Source of the DNA: Halorussus halobius
GTDB lineage: Archaea > Halobacteriota > Halobacteria > Halobacteriales > Haladaptataceae
NCBI RefSeq assembly: GCF_004765805.1
Contig: NZ_SBIU01000006.1
Span: 186,001 to 250,000 of the forward strand
Direction of reading: 5' to 3'
DNA length: 64,000 nt
The notes under the pieces are model-generated. The model was given only the letters and a program-made list of their open reading frames with translations. It did no database searches and had not been told where the DNA came from. A program made the translations under genes and the position numbers. Each line of letters begins with the position of its first letter. Within the stretch, counting starts at the first letter, position 1. Positions 52,228 through 61,063 of this stretch are shown in pieces.

Positions 52228-54918
52228 ATGGAATTGCACGCCAGAGACGTTCGCCGCGACGTGCGCGAACTCGGCGCGCTGCTCGGCGACGTCCTCGAAG
52301 CCCAGACCTCGGCGGCGGCGTTCGAGGTGGTCGAGTCCGTCCGGACCGAAGCCATCGACTACCGGCGGGGCGACGCCGAGGAACGGGACGCGCTCCGAGC
52401 CGCGCTCGCTGACCTGCCGGCCGAGCGCGCCGGGGTCGTGGCTCGCGCGTTCGCGACCTACTTCGAACTCGTCAATCTCGCCGAGGAGCGCGAGCGCGTC
52501 CGGGCCGTCAGGCGAGGGTCCCAGGGCGGGACGCTGGCCGACAGCGTGGCCGAGACCGCCCAGCGACTCGCCGAGGAAGACGCGGACGCCGGGACCGTCC
52601 AGCGAGTCCTCGACGACGTGCTGGTCGAGCCCACGTTCACCGCCCACCCGACCGAGGCCCGCCGGAAGACCGTGAAGGCCAAGCTCCGAGCCGTGGCCGG
52701 CGACCTCGAAGCGCTGGACGAGCGCCGGCTCACCGACCGCGAACGCGGGCAGGTCGAGCGCGACCTCGACGCCGAGGTGACGAGCCTCTGGCAGACCCCG
52801 CAGGTCCGGAGTCGCCGCCCCGAGGTGCGCGACGAGGCGCTCAACGTCCAGTGGTACCTCGAAAACACCCTGTTCGACGTCGTGGGCGAGGTGTACGACG
52901 AACTGGAGCGCGAACTGGGCGGGCGATTCGAGTCGGTCGACGTGCCAAAGCTGTTCGAGTTCCGGTCGTGGGCGGGCAGCGACCGCGACGGCAACCCCTA
53001 CGTCACGCCCGAGGTGACCGCCGAGACGCTGGCGCGCCAGCGGTCGGTCGTGGTCGAGCGCTACCGCGAGGAGTGCAAGCGCCTGTCGGGCGTCCTGAGT
53101 CAGGACGAGACTACCGTCGCAATCGGCGAGGACCTGCGCGAACGCCTCGACGCCGACCGCGAGCGCCTGCCGACGGTCGCGAGCGAGGCCGCCGAGCGAT
53201 ACCCCGACGAACCCTACCGCCAGAAGCTGAAGCTGATGCGCGAGCGCCTCGACCGCGTGGGCGACGTTCGGCCCGGCGGCTACCGCGACCCCGAGGAACT
53301 CCGCGCGGACGTGGACGCCATCGCCGCGAGCCTGCGAGCCAACGGCGCGGGGACCGTCGCGGACGCGACGGTCGACCCCTTCCGGCGTCGGGTCGAGACG
53401 TTCGGCCTCTCGCTGGCGAGCCTCGACCTGCGCGACCATCGGGAGAACCACACGACCGCAGTCGCGGAGGCGCTGGCCCGCGAGGGAATCGCGTACGACG
53501 ACCGCGACGAGGGCGAACGCGTCGCGGTGCTGACCGAGGCTATCCTGCAGGACGACCCCGTGGTCGACCTCGCGGACTCCGACGACCTCTCGGAGACGGC
53601 GACCCGCGTGCTGACGCGGTTCGACCGGCTGGCCGACTGGCAGGCCGAGTACGGCCAGCAGGCCATCGACACCTACTGCATCAGCATGACCGAGGAGCCG
53701 AGCCACGTCCTCGAAGTCCTGTTTCTGGCCGACCAGGCCGGGGTCGTGGACCTGCCGGGCCACTCGGGGCTCGACGTGGTCCCGCTGCTCGAAACCGAGT
53801 CGGCGCTGTCGGGCGCGCGCCGCATCATGGGCACGCTGTTCGACAACGAGGCGTACGCCGCCCAAGTCGCGGCCCGGAGCGACGTCCAGGAGGTCATGTT
53901 GGGCTACTCGGACTCGAACAAGGAGAACGGCTTTCTGGCGGCCAACTGGAGCCTCTATCGCAACCAGAAGCGGCTCGCGGCCATCTGTGGCGACCACGAC
54001 GTCCGGCTCCGGCTGTTCCACGGTCGGGGCGGCTCCATCTCGCGGGGCGGCGGCCCGATGAACGACGCCCTGCTCGCGTTGCCCAACGAGACGGTCACGG
54101 GCGAGGTCAAGTTCACCGAGCAGGGCGAGGCCATCGCCGAGAAGTACGCCAACCCCCGCATCGCCGAGCGCAACCTCGAACAGATGCTCGACGCCCAGTT
54201 GCGGGCTCGCCACGAGGCCATCCGCGAACCCGTCGAGGACGTGCCCGACGAGTGGGCCGAGGCGATGGCGACGGCGGCCGACGCCGCCCGCGAGGCGTAC
54301 CGCGACCTGCTGGAAAGCGAGGGATTCGTGACCTACTTCGGCGAGGCGACGCCCATCTCGGTCATCGAGGAGCTGAATCTGGGCTCGCGCCCGGCCTCGC
54401 GGTCGGGCGAGCGAACCGTCGAGGACCTCCGGGCGATTCCGTGGGTGTTCTCGTGGACGCAGGCCCGGTGCATCCTGCCGGGGTGGTACTCGCTGGCGAC
54501 CGGGCTCGACGCCTACCTCGCGGACGGCGACCTCGACACGCTCCGGGAGATGTACGAGGAGTGGCCGTTCTTCCGCACGACGCTGGACAACGCCGCGCTC
54601 GCGCTGGCCCGGACCGACCTCGAAATCGCGGCCGAGTACGCCCAACTGGCCGAGGACGACCGCCGCGAGCGGTTCTTCCCGCGCATCGAGTCGGAGTACG
54701 ACCGGGCGGTCGAACTCGTGACCGAGATAACCGGCCGCGAGGGCCTGCTGGCCCGCGACTGGCTCGAAGAGAGCCTGGAGCGCCGGAACCCGTACGTCGA
54801 CCCGCTCAACCTGCTACAGGTCGGGCTGCTCGGCCAGTCGGACCTGACCAGCGAGGAGGAGCGTACGCTCCGGCTGACGGTCAAGGGCATCGCCGCCGGG
54901 ATGAAGAACACGGGGTAG
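52228..54918 (+). CDS. ppc: Phosphoenolpyruvate carboxylase
   Basis: PEP carboxylase (896 aa) fixes bicarbonate onto PEP to make oxaloacetate for the TCA cycle. It is the bacterial-type long enzyme. The catalytic His is in TAHPTEARRK, the Lys/Arg region in GYSDSNKENGFLAANW, and the glycine loop in FHGRGGSISRGGGP; the C-terminus ends MKNTG as the family does. A TATA-like GACGTTTTAGC lies about 30 bases before the ATG, for a leaderless message. Confidence 0.97.
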   Translation: MELHARDVRRDVRELGALLGDVLEAQTSAAAFEVVESVRTEAIDYRRGDAEERDALRAALADLPAERAGVVARAFATYFELVNLAEERERVRAVRRGSQGGTLADSVAETAQRLAEEDADAGTVQRVLDDVLVEPTFTAHPTEARRKTVKAKLRAVAGDLEALDERRLTDRERGQVERDLDAEVTSLWQTPQVRSRRPEVRDEALNVQWYLENTLFDVVGEVYDELERELGGRFESVDVPKLFEFRSWAGSDRDGNPYVTPEVTAETLARQRSVVVERYREECKRLSGVLSQDETTVAIGEDLRERLDADRERLPTVASEAAERYPDEPYRQKLKLMRERLDRVGDVRPGGYRDPEELRADVDAIAASLRANGAGTVADATVDPFRRRVETFGLSLASLDLRDHRENHTTAVAEALAREGIAYDDRDEGERVAVLTEAILQDDPVVDLADSDDLSETATRVLTRFDRLADWQAEYGQQAIDTYCISMTEEPSHVLEVLFLADQAGVVDLPGHSGLDVVPLLETESALSGARRIMGTLFDNEAYAAQVAARSDVQEVMLGYSDSNKENGFLAANWSLYRNQKRLAAICGDHDVRLRLFHGRGGSISRGGGPMNDALLALPNETVTGEVKFTEQGEAIAEKYANPRIAERNLEQMLDAQLRARHEAIREPVEDVPDEWAEAMATAADAAREAYRDLLESEGFVTYFGEATPISVIEELNLGSRPASRSGERTVEDLRAIPWVFSWTQARCILPGWYSLATGLDAYLADGDLDTLREMYEEWPFFRTTLDNAALALARTDLEIAAEYAQLAEDDRRERFFPRIESEYDRAVELVTEITGREGLLARDWLEESLERRNPYVDPLNLLQVGLLGQSDLTSEEERTLRLTVKGIAAGMKNTG

Positions 54919-54990
54919 CGGTCGGGGCCGAGTGCGACTTCGCGCGGCGACAACGACTACGGACGTCGGGGGCGTGCCATCCCCGGAGCC

Positions 54991-55521
54991 ATGACCGACA
55001 CCGACCGACCACTCGGCAGGCGGGCCTTCCTGAAGAGGAGCGCCGTGGGACCGCTGGGGCTGGCGGGCTGGTTCGCGCAGGACGAGCCCGACCGGTCGCG
55101 GTCGACCCGGCGACTGGCGCTGCGCTACCCCGAGCGACTCGACGGCGGGCCGCGCGGCAAAATCCTGCTCCTCACCGACCGGACGAACGACGACCCCGAC
55201 GCGAGCGAGGTCGACGGCTGCGCGCTCTCGAACTGGCCGCCCGACCGACTCACCGTCTGGGAGGGGATACTCGTCGACTGGACGAACGCCGCCGGCGACC
55301 TCGGAGCCAGTTCGGTCCGGGGCCTGCCGGCGGTTCGCGCGAACAGACTCGTCGAACGCAATACGATATTCGTCGACGAGCAGAGGACGCCCGTCGAACT
55401 CGGGACCGCGTACATCGTCGACGGCGTGGCGTCGTGTCCGGGAGAGTATCGGGGCTTGACCGCCACCCAGCTTCCGGGGGTGCAGATACGAACCGGTCAG
55501 GGCGTCAGTACCTCCGGCTGA
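54991..55521 (+). CDS. Tat-exported protein of unknown function
   Basis: A 176-aa protein. The N-terminus GRRAFLKRSAVGPLGLAGWF is a Tat signal without a lipobox, so it may be released or retained by other means. The mature part is beta-rich, with two cysteines (VDGCALSNW, ASCPGEYRG). No family recognised; it follows ppc by about 70 bases on the same strand but its own start is clear. Confidence 0.72.
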   Translation: MTDTDRPLGRRAFLKRSAVGPLGLAGWFAQDEPDRSRSTRRLALRYPERLDGGPRGKILLLTDRTNDDPDASEVDGCALSNWPPDRLTVWEGILVDWTNAAGDLGASSVRGLPAVRANRLVERNTIFVDEQRTPVELGTAYIVDGVASCPGEYRGLTATQLPGVQIRTGQGVSTSG

Positions 55522-55539
55522 CGCGGAGCGCCGGGACGT

Positions 55540-55704
55540 CTACCTGCGCATCTCGCGGCGCAACCGGCGTAGCTGTCGCTCCACCCGTCGGGCCTGCTTC
55601 TCGGCGTTCGGGTCGAGGTCGGCGAGGTCCGTCCCGTCGTCGTCCTCGCTCTCGGCGTTCCCGTCGTCGCTCTCCGCGCCAGTTCCGTCGGCGTCCGCGT
55701 CCAT
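55540..55704 (-). CDS. 54-aa charged protein
   Basis: A short protein: the first half is Asp/Glu/Gly-rich (MDADADGTGAESDDG), the second is basic and helical (NAEKQARRVERQLRRLRREM). The sharp acidic-to-basic switch is typical of small haloarchaeal proteins that bind nucleic acid or a larger partner. There is no known family. ATG at 55704, TAG at 55540-55542. Confidence 0.6.
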   Translation of the reverse strand: MDADADGTGAESDDGNAESEDDDGTDLADLDPNAEKQARRVERQLRRLRREMRR

Positions 55705-55765
55705 GCCGCCGGCTGCTCGCGGCGTCGGTATAAATTCGAGCCAAGCGGAGCGGAAGTGAAACCGG

Positions 55766-56200
55766 CTACGCCGTGGTGGTCCCCAGTTCCGAGACCCACG
55801 TCGACACCTCGCCGCCGTCCAAAATCCGGACCTCGTACCGATACGGCGTCCCCGGACTGACGCCGTCGTCCAGCCGGAACGCCGTCCGAGGGCCGCCGTC
55901 GACGCGGACCGCGGCCCTGAACGCTCCCCGCGGCGAGTCCCACGCGTCGTCGACGCCGGCGAGGTGGTCCGACCCGTCGCCCTCGAAGTCGCGGGCCGCG
56001 AGTTCGTACGTCGCGTCGTGGACGCGCTCGCCCTCGCGGTCCAGCGCGAACGCGACCGCGTGGGGCTGGTCGTCGGCGTTCCGGACGGTCACGTCCCGGA
56101 GTATCGGGTCGGGCGGCGAGTCGAGCGCGCCGAGACAGCCAGCACCGCCGCCGAACAGGCCGGCGACGCTGCCGGCCAGCACCGACCGTCTGGAGCGCAC
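55766..56200 (-). CDS. Tat lipoprotein
   Basis: A 144-aa protein with MRSRRSVLAGSVAGLFGGG as Tat signal and a lipobox GAGCLG, so it is exported folded and lipid-anchored. The mature part is beta-rich (RDVTVRNADDQPHAVAFALDREGERVHDATYEL), like an immunoglobulin-type or fasciclin-like domain, and has a single further Cys-free fold. It lies 6 bases after the moxR stop, in the same operon. Function unknown. Confidence 0.78.
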   Translation of the reverse strand: MRSRRSVLAGSVAGLFGGGAGCLGALDSPPDPILRDVTVRNADDQPHAVAFALDREGERVHDATYELAARDFEGDGSDHLAGVDDAWDSPRGAFRAAVRVDGGPRTAFRLDDGVSPGTPYRYEVRILDGGEVSTWVSELGTTTA

Positions 56201-56206
56201 GGCGAC

Positions 56207-57157
56207 TCACTCCACCGTGGGAACCGGCACCTCGTCGAGCACCCTGTCGACGATGTTGGCCTTGTCGACGTTGTTGATCTGTGCGTCCGGGGTCAACACG
56301 ACCCGGTGGGCCAACACCGGCTGGGCGACCCGCTTGACGTCGTCCGGAGTGACGAACGCCCGGCCCTGCATGGCGGCGTAGGCCCGCGCGGCCTCGAACA
56401 GCCGCTGGGTCCCCCGCGGGGAGACGCCGACCTCGACCCGGCGGTCCTCGCGGGTCTCGCGGGCGACGTCGGCGACGTACTCCAGCAGGTCGTCGTCCAC
56501 GCGGACGGACTCGGGCACCTCGCGGAGGTCGGCCACCAGGTCCGGGTCGAGCGCGGTCCCGACCGAGGGGCTCTGTGCGGAGCGGCCCGCCCGCCGGCGG
56601 AGGAGTTCGTACTCGCCGTCGACGTCGGGGTAGCCGATGGAGGACTTGACCGCGAACCGGTCGACCTGCGCCTCGGGCAGCGGGAAGGTGCCCTCCTGCT
56701 CGACGGGGTTCTGGGTCGCGATGACGAAGAACGGTTGGGGGAGGTCGTGGGTGTCGCCGTCGACCGTGACCTGCGTCTCCTCCATGGCTTCGAGCAGCGC
56801 GGCCTGGGTCTTTGGCGGCGCGCGATTTATCTCGTCGGCCAGCACCACGTTGGCGAAGATGGGGCCCTCGCTGAACTCGAAGGACCCGTCCTGCTCGTTG
56901 AAGACGTGGGTCCCGGTCACGTCGGCGGGCAGCAGGTCGGGGGTGAACTGCACCCGCGAAAACGAGAGGCCGAGCGCCGACGCGAAGTTCCGGGCGGTCA
57001 GCGTCTTGCCCGTGCCCGGTACGTCCTCGAGGAGGGCGTGCCCGCTCGCCATGACGGCCAGCAGTACGGTTTCGAGGAACTCGCGGTCGGCGACGACCGC
57101 GTTGCCGATGGCGTCGAGGACGGCCTCACACTGCTCGTTCGCCTCGCGTACGTCCAT
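56207..57157 (-). CDS. MoxR-family AAA ATPase
   Basis: A 316-aa AAA+ ATPase. Walker A is LEDVPGTGKTLTA, Walker B LADEINRAPP, sensor 1 ATQNPVEQEGTFPLPEAQ; the C-terminal lid carries SPRGTQRLFEAARAYAAMQGR. MoxR ATPases act as chaperones that mature enzyme complexes, usually in an operon with DUF58 and VWA proteins; here the downstream gene is a lipoprotein and no DUF58 gene is near. Start ATG at 57157 (MDVREANEQCEAVLDAIG). Confidence 0.93.
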   Translation of the reverse strand: MDVREANEQCEAVLDAIGNAVVADREFLETVLLAVMASGHALLEDVPGTGKTLTARNFASALGLSFSRVQFTPDLLPADVTGTHVFNEQDGSFEFSEGPIFANVVLADEINRAPPKTQAALLEAMEETQVTVDGDTHDLPQPFFVIATQNPVEQEGTFPLPEAQVDRFAVKSSIGYPDVDGEYELLRRRAGRSAQSPSVGTALDPDLVADLREVPESVRVDDDLLEYVADVARETREDRRVEVGVSPRGTQRLFEAARAYAAMQGRAFVTPDDVKRVAQPVLAHRVVLTPDAQINNVDKANIVDRVLDEVPVPTVE

Positions 57158-57289
57158 GTCCAACCGGCGGGAGTGAATCCGCTTGAATGTGACGGTCGGC
57201 CGACTACTGTCGGGGGCGAGCGCTTCGGTGGACCGGGCCGGCGTCCGAATCGAAATCCCTAAGACGCGGAGGGGAATACGTCGAGGTGA

Positions 57290-57374
57290 GCCGAGGTAGC
57301 CTAGCCTGGCCAAGGCGGTTGCTTCGAGAGCAACTGTCCTTACGGACTCGGGCGTTCAAATCGCCCCCTCGGCG
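57290..57374 (+). tRNA. tRNA-Ser(CGA)
   Basis: The acceptor GCCGAGG pairs with CCTCGGC at 57367-57373. The anticodon stem GTTGC/GCAAC encloses the loop TTCGAGA, anticodon CGA, which reads the UCG codon. The long variable arm (TGTCCTTACGGACT) marks a type II tRNA, consistent with serine. The T arm is CGGGCG-TTCAAAT-CGCCC. The gene encodes no CCA. No intron is seen. Confidence 0.93.
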
Positions 57375-57481
57375 TTCTCCCGATTTCAGTTGGTTTCGGC
57401 AATGATTTCTGCAACTCCACCTCTGCAATTTTACAGTAATTAGTCGAAATAGTCAAATAGGCCCGGGAAGAACGATGATTC

Positions 57482-58690
57482 GTGGCTGAAGGCTACGAGC
57501 ATCGGACTGCCATTACACGTCTCCAAGTTGACGACGGGGACCAACAACTTCTAGAGGAGACGGTTAACAACTGGCGTCAGGGGTGTCAAATAGCTGTAAA
57601 CGAAGCATGGGATTCGTGTGACGGGAAACGAGAAGTTCAATCGTTGGCCTACGACGAGGTTCGCAGTCGGACCTCCCTCGGTAGTCAGCACGCAATTTTA
57701 GCTACGCATCAAGCTGCGACCGCGATATCTAGCTGCCTCGAACAACGGAGGACAGGCAAGAATCCCACGAAGCCGGAATTTACAGCACCTACTGTGAAGT
57801 ATGATGCCCGGACTATGACTCTATTTGACGACTACTCGGTATCACTATCGACTATCAAAAATCGCGTTCGATGTGATCTATCTCTTCCTGAAGACCCAGA
57901 TGGTTATCAATTCGAATATCTCGCCGACAAAGACTGGGAATTGACGGAGAGTACTCTGACAATTCGTGATGGAAAATTCTTTCTCCACCTAGGCTTTCGG
58001 CAACCGACTACCAGTTGCGGGCAATCAACCGCCGAGAACGGAACGGTTCTCGGGGTTGACCTTGGAGTCGAGAATCTCGCAGTAACGAGTACTGCACGGT
58101 TCTTCTCGGGAAAGGAACTCAACCACGAACGTCGTGAATTCGAAAAGCGGCGTGGAGAACTCCAACAAACTGGAACGCGGAGTGCACATAGAACTTTGAA
58201 ACAGGTTGCCGAACGTGAAAAGCGATACGTCAGGGACTACCTCCATCGGATTTCCAAACAAGTAGTTGACGAAGCACGTCAGTGTGACTGTACAACAATT
58301 GTGTTCGAGGATTTATCCGACATCCGTGAATCAATTCCCGAGGCTGACTGGTTCCATATCTGGGCGTTCCGACGGTTGTTCGAGTACACTCGCTACAAAG
58401 CCAAAGAGAACGGTATCAAAACGGTGCAGATCGACCCCACCCACACGTCTCAGAAGTGTTCTGAATGTGATCATGTTGCAAGGACGAATCGTCCTCGACG
58501 AAATCACTTCCATTGTGAGAGATGTGGGACTCAAGCCAATGCGGATTACAACGCAGCAAAAAATATCGGATTGCGGTTCGTCCGTCGCGGCCAACAGTCG
58601 TCACGGCGGACGGGCACCGGTCAATGTGCCCTGAAGTCCGGAACGCTAGCGCCGGATGGGACCTTCAGTCCCTATCCAACTAACTCGTAA
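57482..58690 (+). CDS. tnpB: TnpB-type RNA-guided nuclease (IS1341 family)
   Basis: A full-length 402-aa TnpB. The RuvC catalytic residues are all present: D193 in GVDLGVENLA, E276 in IVFEDLSDIRE, and D355 in ANADYNAAKN. The zinc finger has C326/C329 (CSECD) and C345/C348 (CERCG). TnpB proteins of IS200/IS605 elements are RNA-guided DNA nucleases that help keep the element at its site. Codon use and GC differ from its neighbours, indicating transfer. GTG start at 57482 follows a purine-rich stretch; no in-frame ATG is near. Confidence 0.93.
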   Translation: MAEGYEHRTAITRLQVDDGDQQLLEETVNNWRQGCQIAVNEAWDSCDGKREVQSLAYDEVRSRTSLGSQHAILATHQAATAISSCLEQRRTGKNPTKPEFTAPTVKYDARTMTLFDDYSVSLSTIKNRVRCDLSLPEDPDGYQFEYLADKDWELTESTLTIRDGKFFLHLGFRQPTTSCGQSTAENGTVLGVDLGVENLAVTSTARFFSGKELNHERREFEKRRGELQQTGTRSAHRTLKQVAEREKRYVRDYLHRISKQVVDEARQCDCTTIVFEDLSDIRESIPEADWFHIWAFRRLFEYTRYKAKENGIKTVQIDPTHTSQKCSECDHVARTNRPRRNHFHCERCGTQANADYNAAKNIGLRFVRRGQQSSRRTGTGQCALKSGTLAPDGTFSPYPTNS

Positions 58691-58735
58691 GCTGCGTTCA
58701 CGGACAAGTCCGACATGGACAGCTGATATCTCCTC
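58560..58735 (+). ncRNA. Predicted omegaRNA / sense-overlapping RNA of tnpB
   Basis: In IS1341-type elements of Halobacterium salinarum, short sense RNAs overlapping the 3-prime end of tnpB have been reported, and TnpB guide RNAs come from the same position. Here the end of tnpB and the next bases can fold (GTCCGGAACGCTAGCGCCGGATGGGAC region at about 58636-58662, and GGAC-AA-GTCC near 58702-58711). Ends are guesses. Confidence 0.4.
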
Positions 58736-58965
58736 CTCGTCGTTTCCAAATTTTCGACGGTTAGAATCGCTCTGCGCCGATAGCGACAGTTGAGCGCCGC
58801 GACCACAGAGAGCAGTTACGCGGTTTCCAGCCGATTTCAGGCCGTCTTTATCGGTCGTCGGGCGGGGCGAAGCCGACGCATAACAAAACCGCAGGCGGCC
58901 GTGCGTAGCCGCATGCCCCGCGCTCGCACGCATCGAACGAACGACCGCCCACGACTCGCCGAGCG

Positions 58966-59253
58966 ATGGAGTTGACGTGGGTCGCCGCCGGCTCGGCCCT
59001 CGTCGTGGGCCTCGGGTACGTCTCCGTCCGGGCGGCCCACCGCCTGCGGCCGGTCTGCTGGCTGGTGCTGTGTGCGTCGCTGTTCGCGCTCGCGACCCGG
59101 GACCTGTTCCGACCCCGCGAGCGCGGCCATCCCGCCTCCGGAGCGAACGAGGCGGCCTCCGAGTCGCCGACCGACCAACGCCGGACCGCCGACGGGCGTC
59201 GAACCGAACTGATTTCGTGGCTCCGGCGACGGGTCGCCGACTGGCTCGGCTGA
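58966..59253 (+). CDS. Small protein with two hydrophobic segments
   Basis: A 95-aa protein: MELTWVAAGSALVVGLGYVS and VCWLVLCASLFALATRDLF are hydrophobic segments, followed by a polar tail. It is upstream of alaX on the same strand. The 275-bp gap before it has no gene but a few AT-rich stretches. Coding potential is moderate. Confidence 0.5.
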   Translation: MELTWVAAGSALVVGLGYVSVRAAHRLRPVCWLVLCASLFALATRDLFRPRERGHPASGANEAASESPTDQRRTADGRRTELISWLRRRVADWLG

Positions 59254-59320
59254 CCGCCCGGGGTACGACTCGCTTTCCGCCAGCACATCGATTAAGCACC
59301 TCGACCACCTTGACGGAGGC

Positions 59321-60046
59321 GTGACCGAGCAACGCTACCTCCCCGACGCCGACGACGTGACCGAGTTCGAGGCGACCGCGACCGAGGTCGGCGACGACTA
59401 CCTCGTCCTCGACGGCACCTACTTCTACCCCGAGGGCGGCGGCCAACCGGCCGACCACGGCGACCTCTCGTGGGACGGCGGGCGCGCACGGGTGACCAAG
59501 GTCCGGAAGAACCACGGCGACGTCCGCCACTACGTCGACGAGGTCGAGGGCGACCTCCCCGAGGACGGCGAGACGGTCGCGGGCGAGATCGACGCCGAGC
59601 GCCGCGCGGCCCATCGCCGGATGCACACCGCCCAGCACGTGGTCTCGCGGGTGGTACTCGACGAGTACGGCGCGGCGACCGCCGGCAACCAGATTCACGC
59701 CGACCGGTCGCGCATCGACTTCGAGCCGGCCGATTTCGACGACGAGGACCTCGAGCGCATCGAGCGCCTGTCGAACGAGGCCATCGAGCGAGACCCCGAC
59801 GTCGTCAAGGCCGAGCGCTCGCGCGACGAAGTCGAGGACCGCGTCGACGACGGGCGGTCGATGCTCGACATGATTCCCGACCACGTCGACCCGCTCCGAG
59901 TGGTCGAGATACCGGAGTTCGACTACTGTCCGTGCGGTGGCACCCACGTCGACAGCCTCGGCGACGTCGGGCGCGTCCGGCTCACGAACAGGGAATCGAA
60001 GGGCGAGGACGCCGAGCGCATCGAGTTCGAGCTGGAGTCGAGGTGA
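59321..60046 (+). CDS. alaX: Alanyl-tRNA editing protein AlaX
   Basis: AlaX (241 aa) is a free-standing editing domain that hydrolyses Ser- or Gly-tRNA(Ala) made in error by AlaRS. The zinc motif is HRRMHTAQHVV (HxxxH), with the second pair in DYCPCGGTHVDS (Cys, His). The N-terminal region LDGTYFYPEGGGQPADHGDL is the typical AlaX strand. GTG start at 59321. Confidence 0.95.
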   Translation: MTEQRYLPDADDVTEFEATATEVGDDYLVLDGTYFYPEGGGQPADHGDLSWDGGRARVTKVRKNHGDVRHYVDEVEGDLPEDGETVAGEIDAERRAAHRRMHTAQHVVSRVVLDEYGAATAGNQIHADRSRIDFEPADFDDEDLERIERLSNEAIERDPDVVKAERSRDEVEDRVDDGRSMLDMIPDHVDPLRVVEIPEFDYCPCGGTHVDSLGDVGRVRLTNRESKGEDAERIEFELESR

Positions 60047-60154
60047 GCGACCGGCCCAGCGCGCAGATATTTAGGCTCGAATCAAAATCGGAATAATCAG
60101 TCCGCGGGGAAAACCGGGATGGGGCGGTCCGGTCGACCACGGAAAACGCGGGAG

Positions 60155-60175
60155 ACGACGCAGTTCCTGCGTCGT
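60155..60175. promoter_or_regulatory. Hairpin upstream of the HD-domain gene
   Basis: ACGACGCAG-TTC-CTGCGTCGT, a perfect 9-bp stem with a 3-base loop, about 25-40 bases before a TATA-like CGTTTATACG at 60198-60207. It could end alaX transcription or act as an operator for the HD gene. A second AT-rich stretch (AGATATTTAGG at about 60064-60074) precedes it. Confidence 0.4.
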
Positions 60176-60247
60176 AAGCCTAAAGAGTCATTCATACGTT
60201 TATACGAGTAACAATGAGTACGGACAGCGAGCAATCCGGGGGGTTCT

Positions 60248-60958
60248 ATGGGCGTCGAGATTAAGGAGTCGCCCGTCTCCGACCCCGAATTCGAGGAGAT
60301 GAAGGACTTCGTCTACGAGTATCTGGCGGCCAGCGTCGAGAACGAGGACGGCGGCGGCCGGATGCGGTGGTATCCGTGGCACTCGGCCGAGTACCGATTC
60401 AACCACATCCTCAACGTGGTCGACCTCGCGGGAACCATCGCCGAGGAGGAGGGCGCGAACGTCGACGTGGCGCAGGTGGCGGCACTGTTCCACGACATCG
60501 CCAAGCTGGACGCCGACCAGGACGTCCACGCCGAGGAGGGCGCGCGCATCGCCCGGAAGTACCTCGAGACCCACGGCGACTTCCCGGAGTCGTTCGTCGA
60601 GGAGGTGTGCAAGGCGGTCGAGAACCACTCGTACCAGGGCGAACTGACCGACCTGCCCAAGGAGACCCAGTGTCTGGTCGAGGCCGACCTGCTCGACAAG
60701 GTGGGCGCGAACGGGACGGCGCTGATGTTGCTCCGGATGGGCTACGAGGCCCGCACGCACATGGACGCCGCCGAGATGGTCGACCGGGTGATGGAGCGGG
60801 GCAAGGACGCGGTCGAGCGCGTCCGGACCGACACCGCCGAGGGTATCGCTCACCGCCGACTCAAGCGCGTCAAGTGGTTCCGCGAGTGGCTCGAGACCGA
60901 GGTCCCCGAGATGGACGCCGGAGACTCGCCCGACCGGCGGACCCAGCGGCGGCCGTGA
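60248..60958 (+). CDS. HD-domain metal-dependent phosphohydrolase
   Basis: A 236-aa protein. The HD motif is in order H53 (FNHILNVVDLA), H82-D83 (LFHDIAKLDAD), H107-region and a late Asp (EADLLDKVGANG). These four ligands bind a divalent metal pair. Members remove phosphate from nucleotides or other small molecules; the substrate is unknown. The ATG at 60248 is preceded by a GGGGGG stretch. An overlapping 16-codon open frame starts at 60214 in another frame. Confidence 0.9.
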   Translation: MGVEIKESPVSDPEFEEMKDFVYEYLAASVENEDGGGRMRWYPWHSAEYRFNHILNVVDLAGTIAEEEGANVDVAQVAALFHDIAKLDADQDVHAEEGARIARKYLETHGDFPESFVEEVCKAVENHSYQGELTDLPKETQCLVEADLLDKVGANGTALMLLRMGYEARTHMDAAEMVDRVMERGKDAVERVRTDTAEGIAHRRLKRVKWFREWLETEVPEMDAGDSPDRRTQRRP

Positions 60959-61063
60959 CCGCGACCGGAGGTCCGACGCCTTCGAAGTCGCGTCGCGGAG
61001 GCTGACGGTCCGGGATTGCGGTCGCCTGCGGGTATCGAACCGCCGCCAAGCGCCGCGCGCCGA

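Larger units (their letters stand above)
57375..58735 (+). mobile_element. IS1341-type (TnpB-only) insertion next to tRNA-Ser
   Basis: The AT-rich block directly after the tRNA gene contains tnpB, no tnpA, and a hairpin-rich region after the gene (58640-58735, with GGAC-AA-GTCC in CACGGACAAGTCCGAC). GC content falls clearly against both flanks. I cannot fix the left end; the 107 bases between tRNA and tnpB are probably the left end. No target duplication is expected for this group. Without a TnpA partner it is not autonomous. Confidence 0.7.

Noticed and set aside
52129..54645. Minus-strand open frame of 838 codons opposite ppc
   Set aside because: Antisense of PEP carboxylase; its composition is His/Val/Arg-rich noise with no known domain.
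58331..58634. Small frames in both strands across the end of tnpB
   Set aside because: They overlap the zinc finger and RuvC III region of tnpB and have no own start signals.
57290..58735. Integrative element using tRNA-Ser as attachment site
   Set aside because: No integrase gene and no repeated tRNA 3-prime end after tnpB; the simple IS1341-type insertion explains the block.
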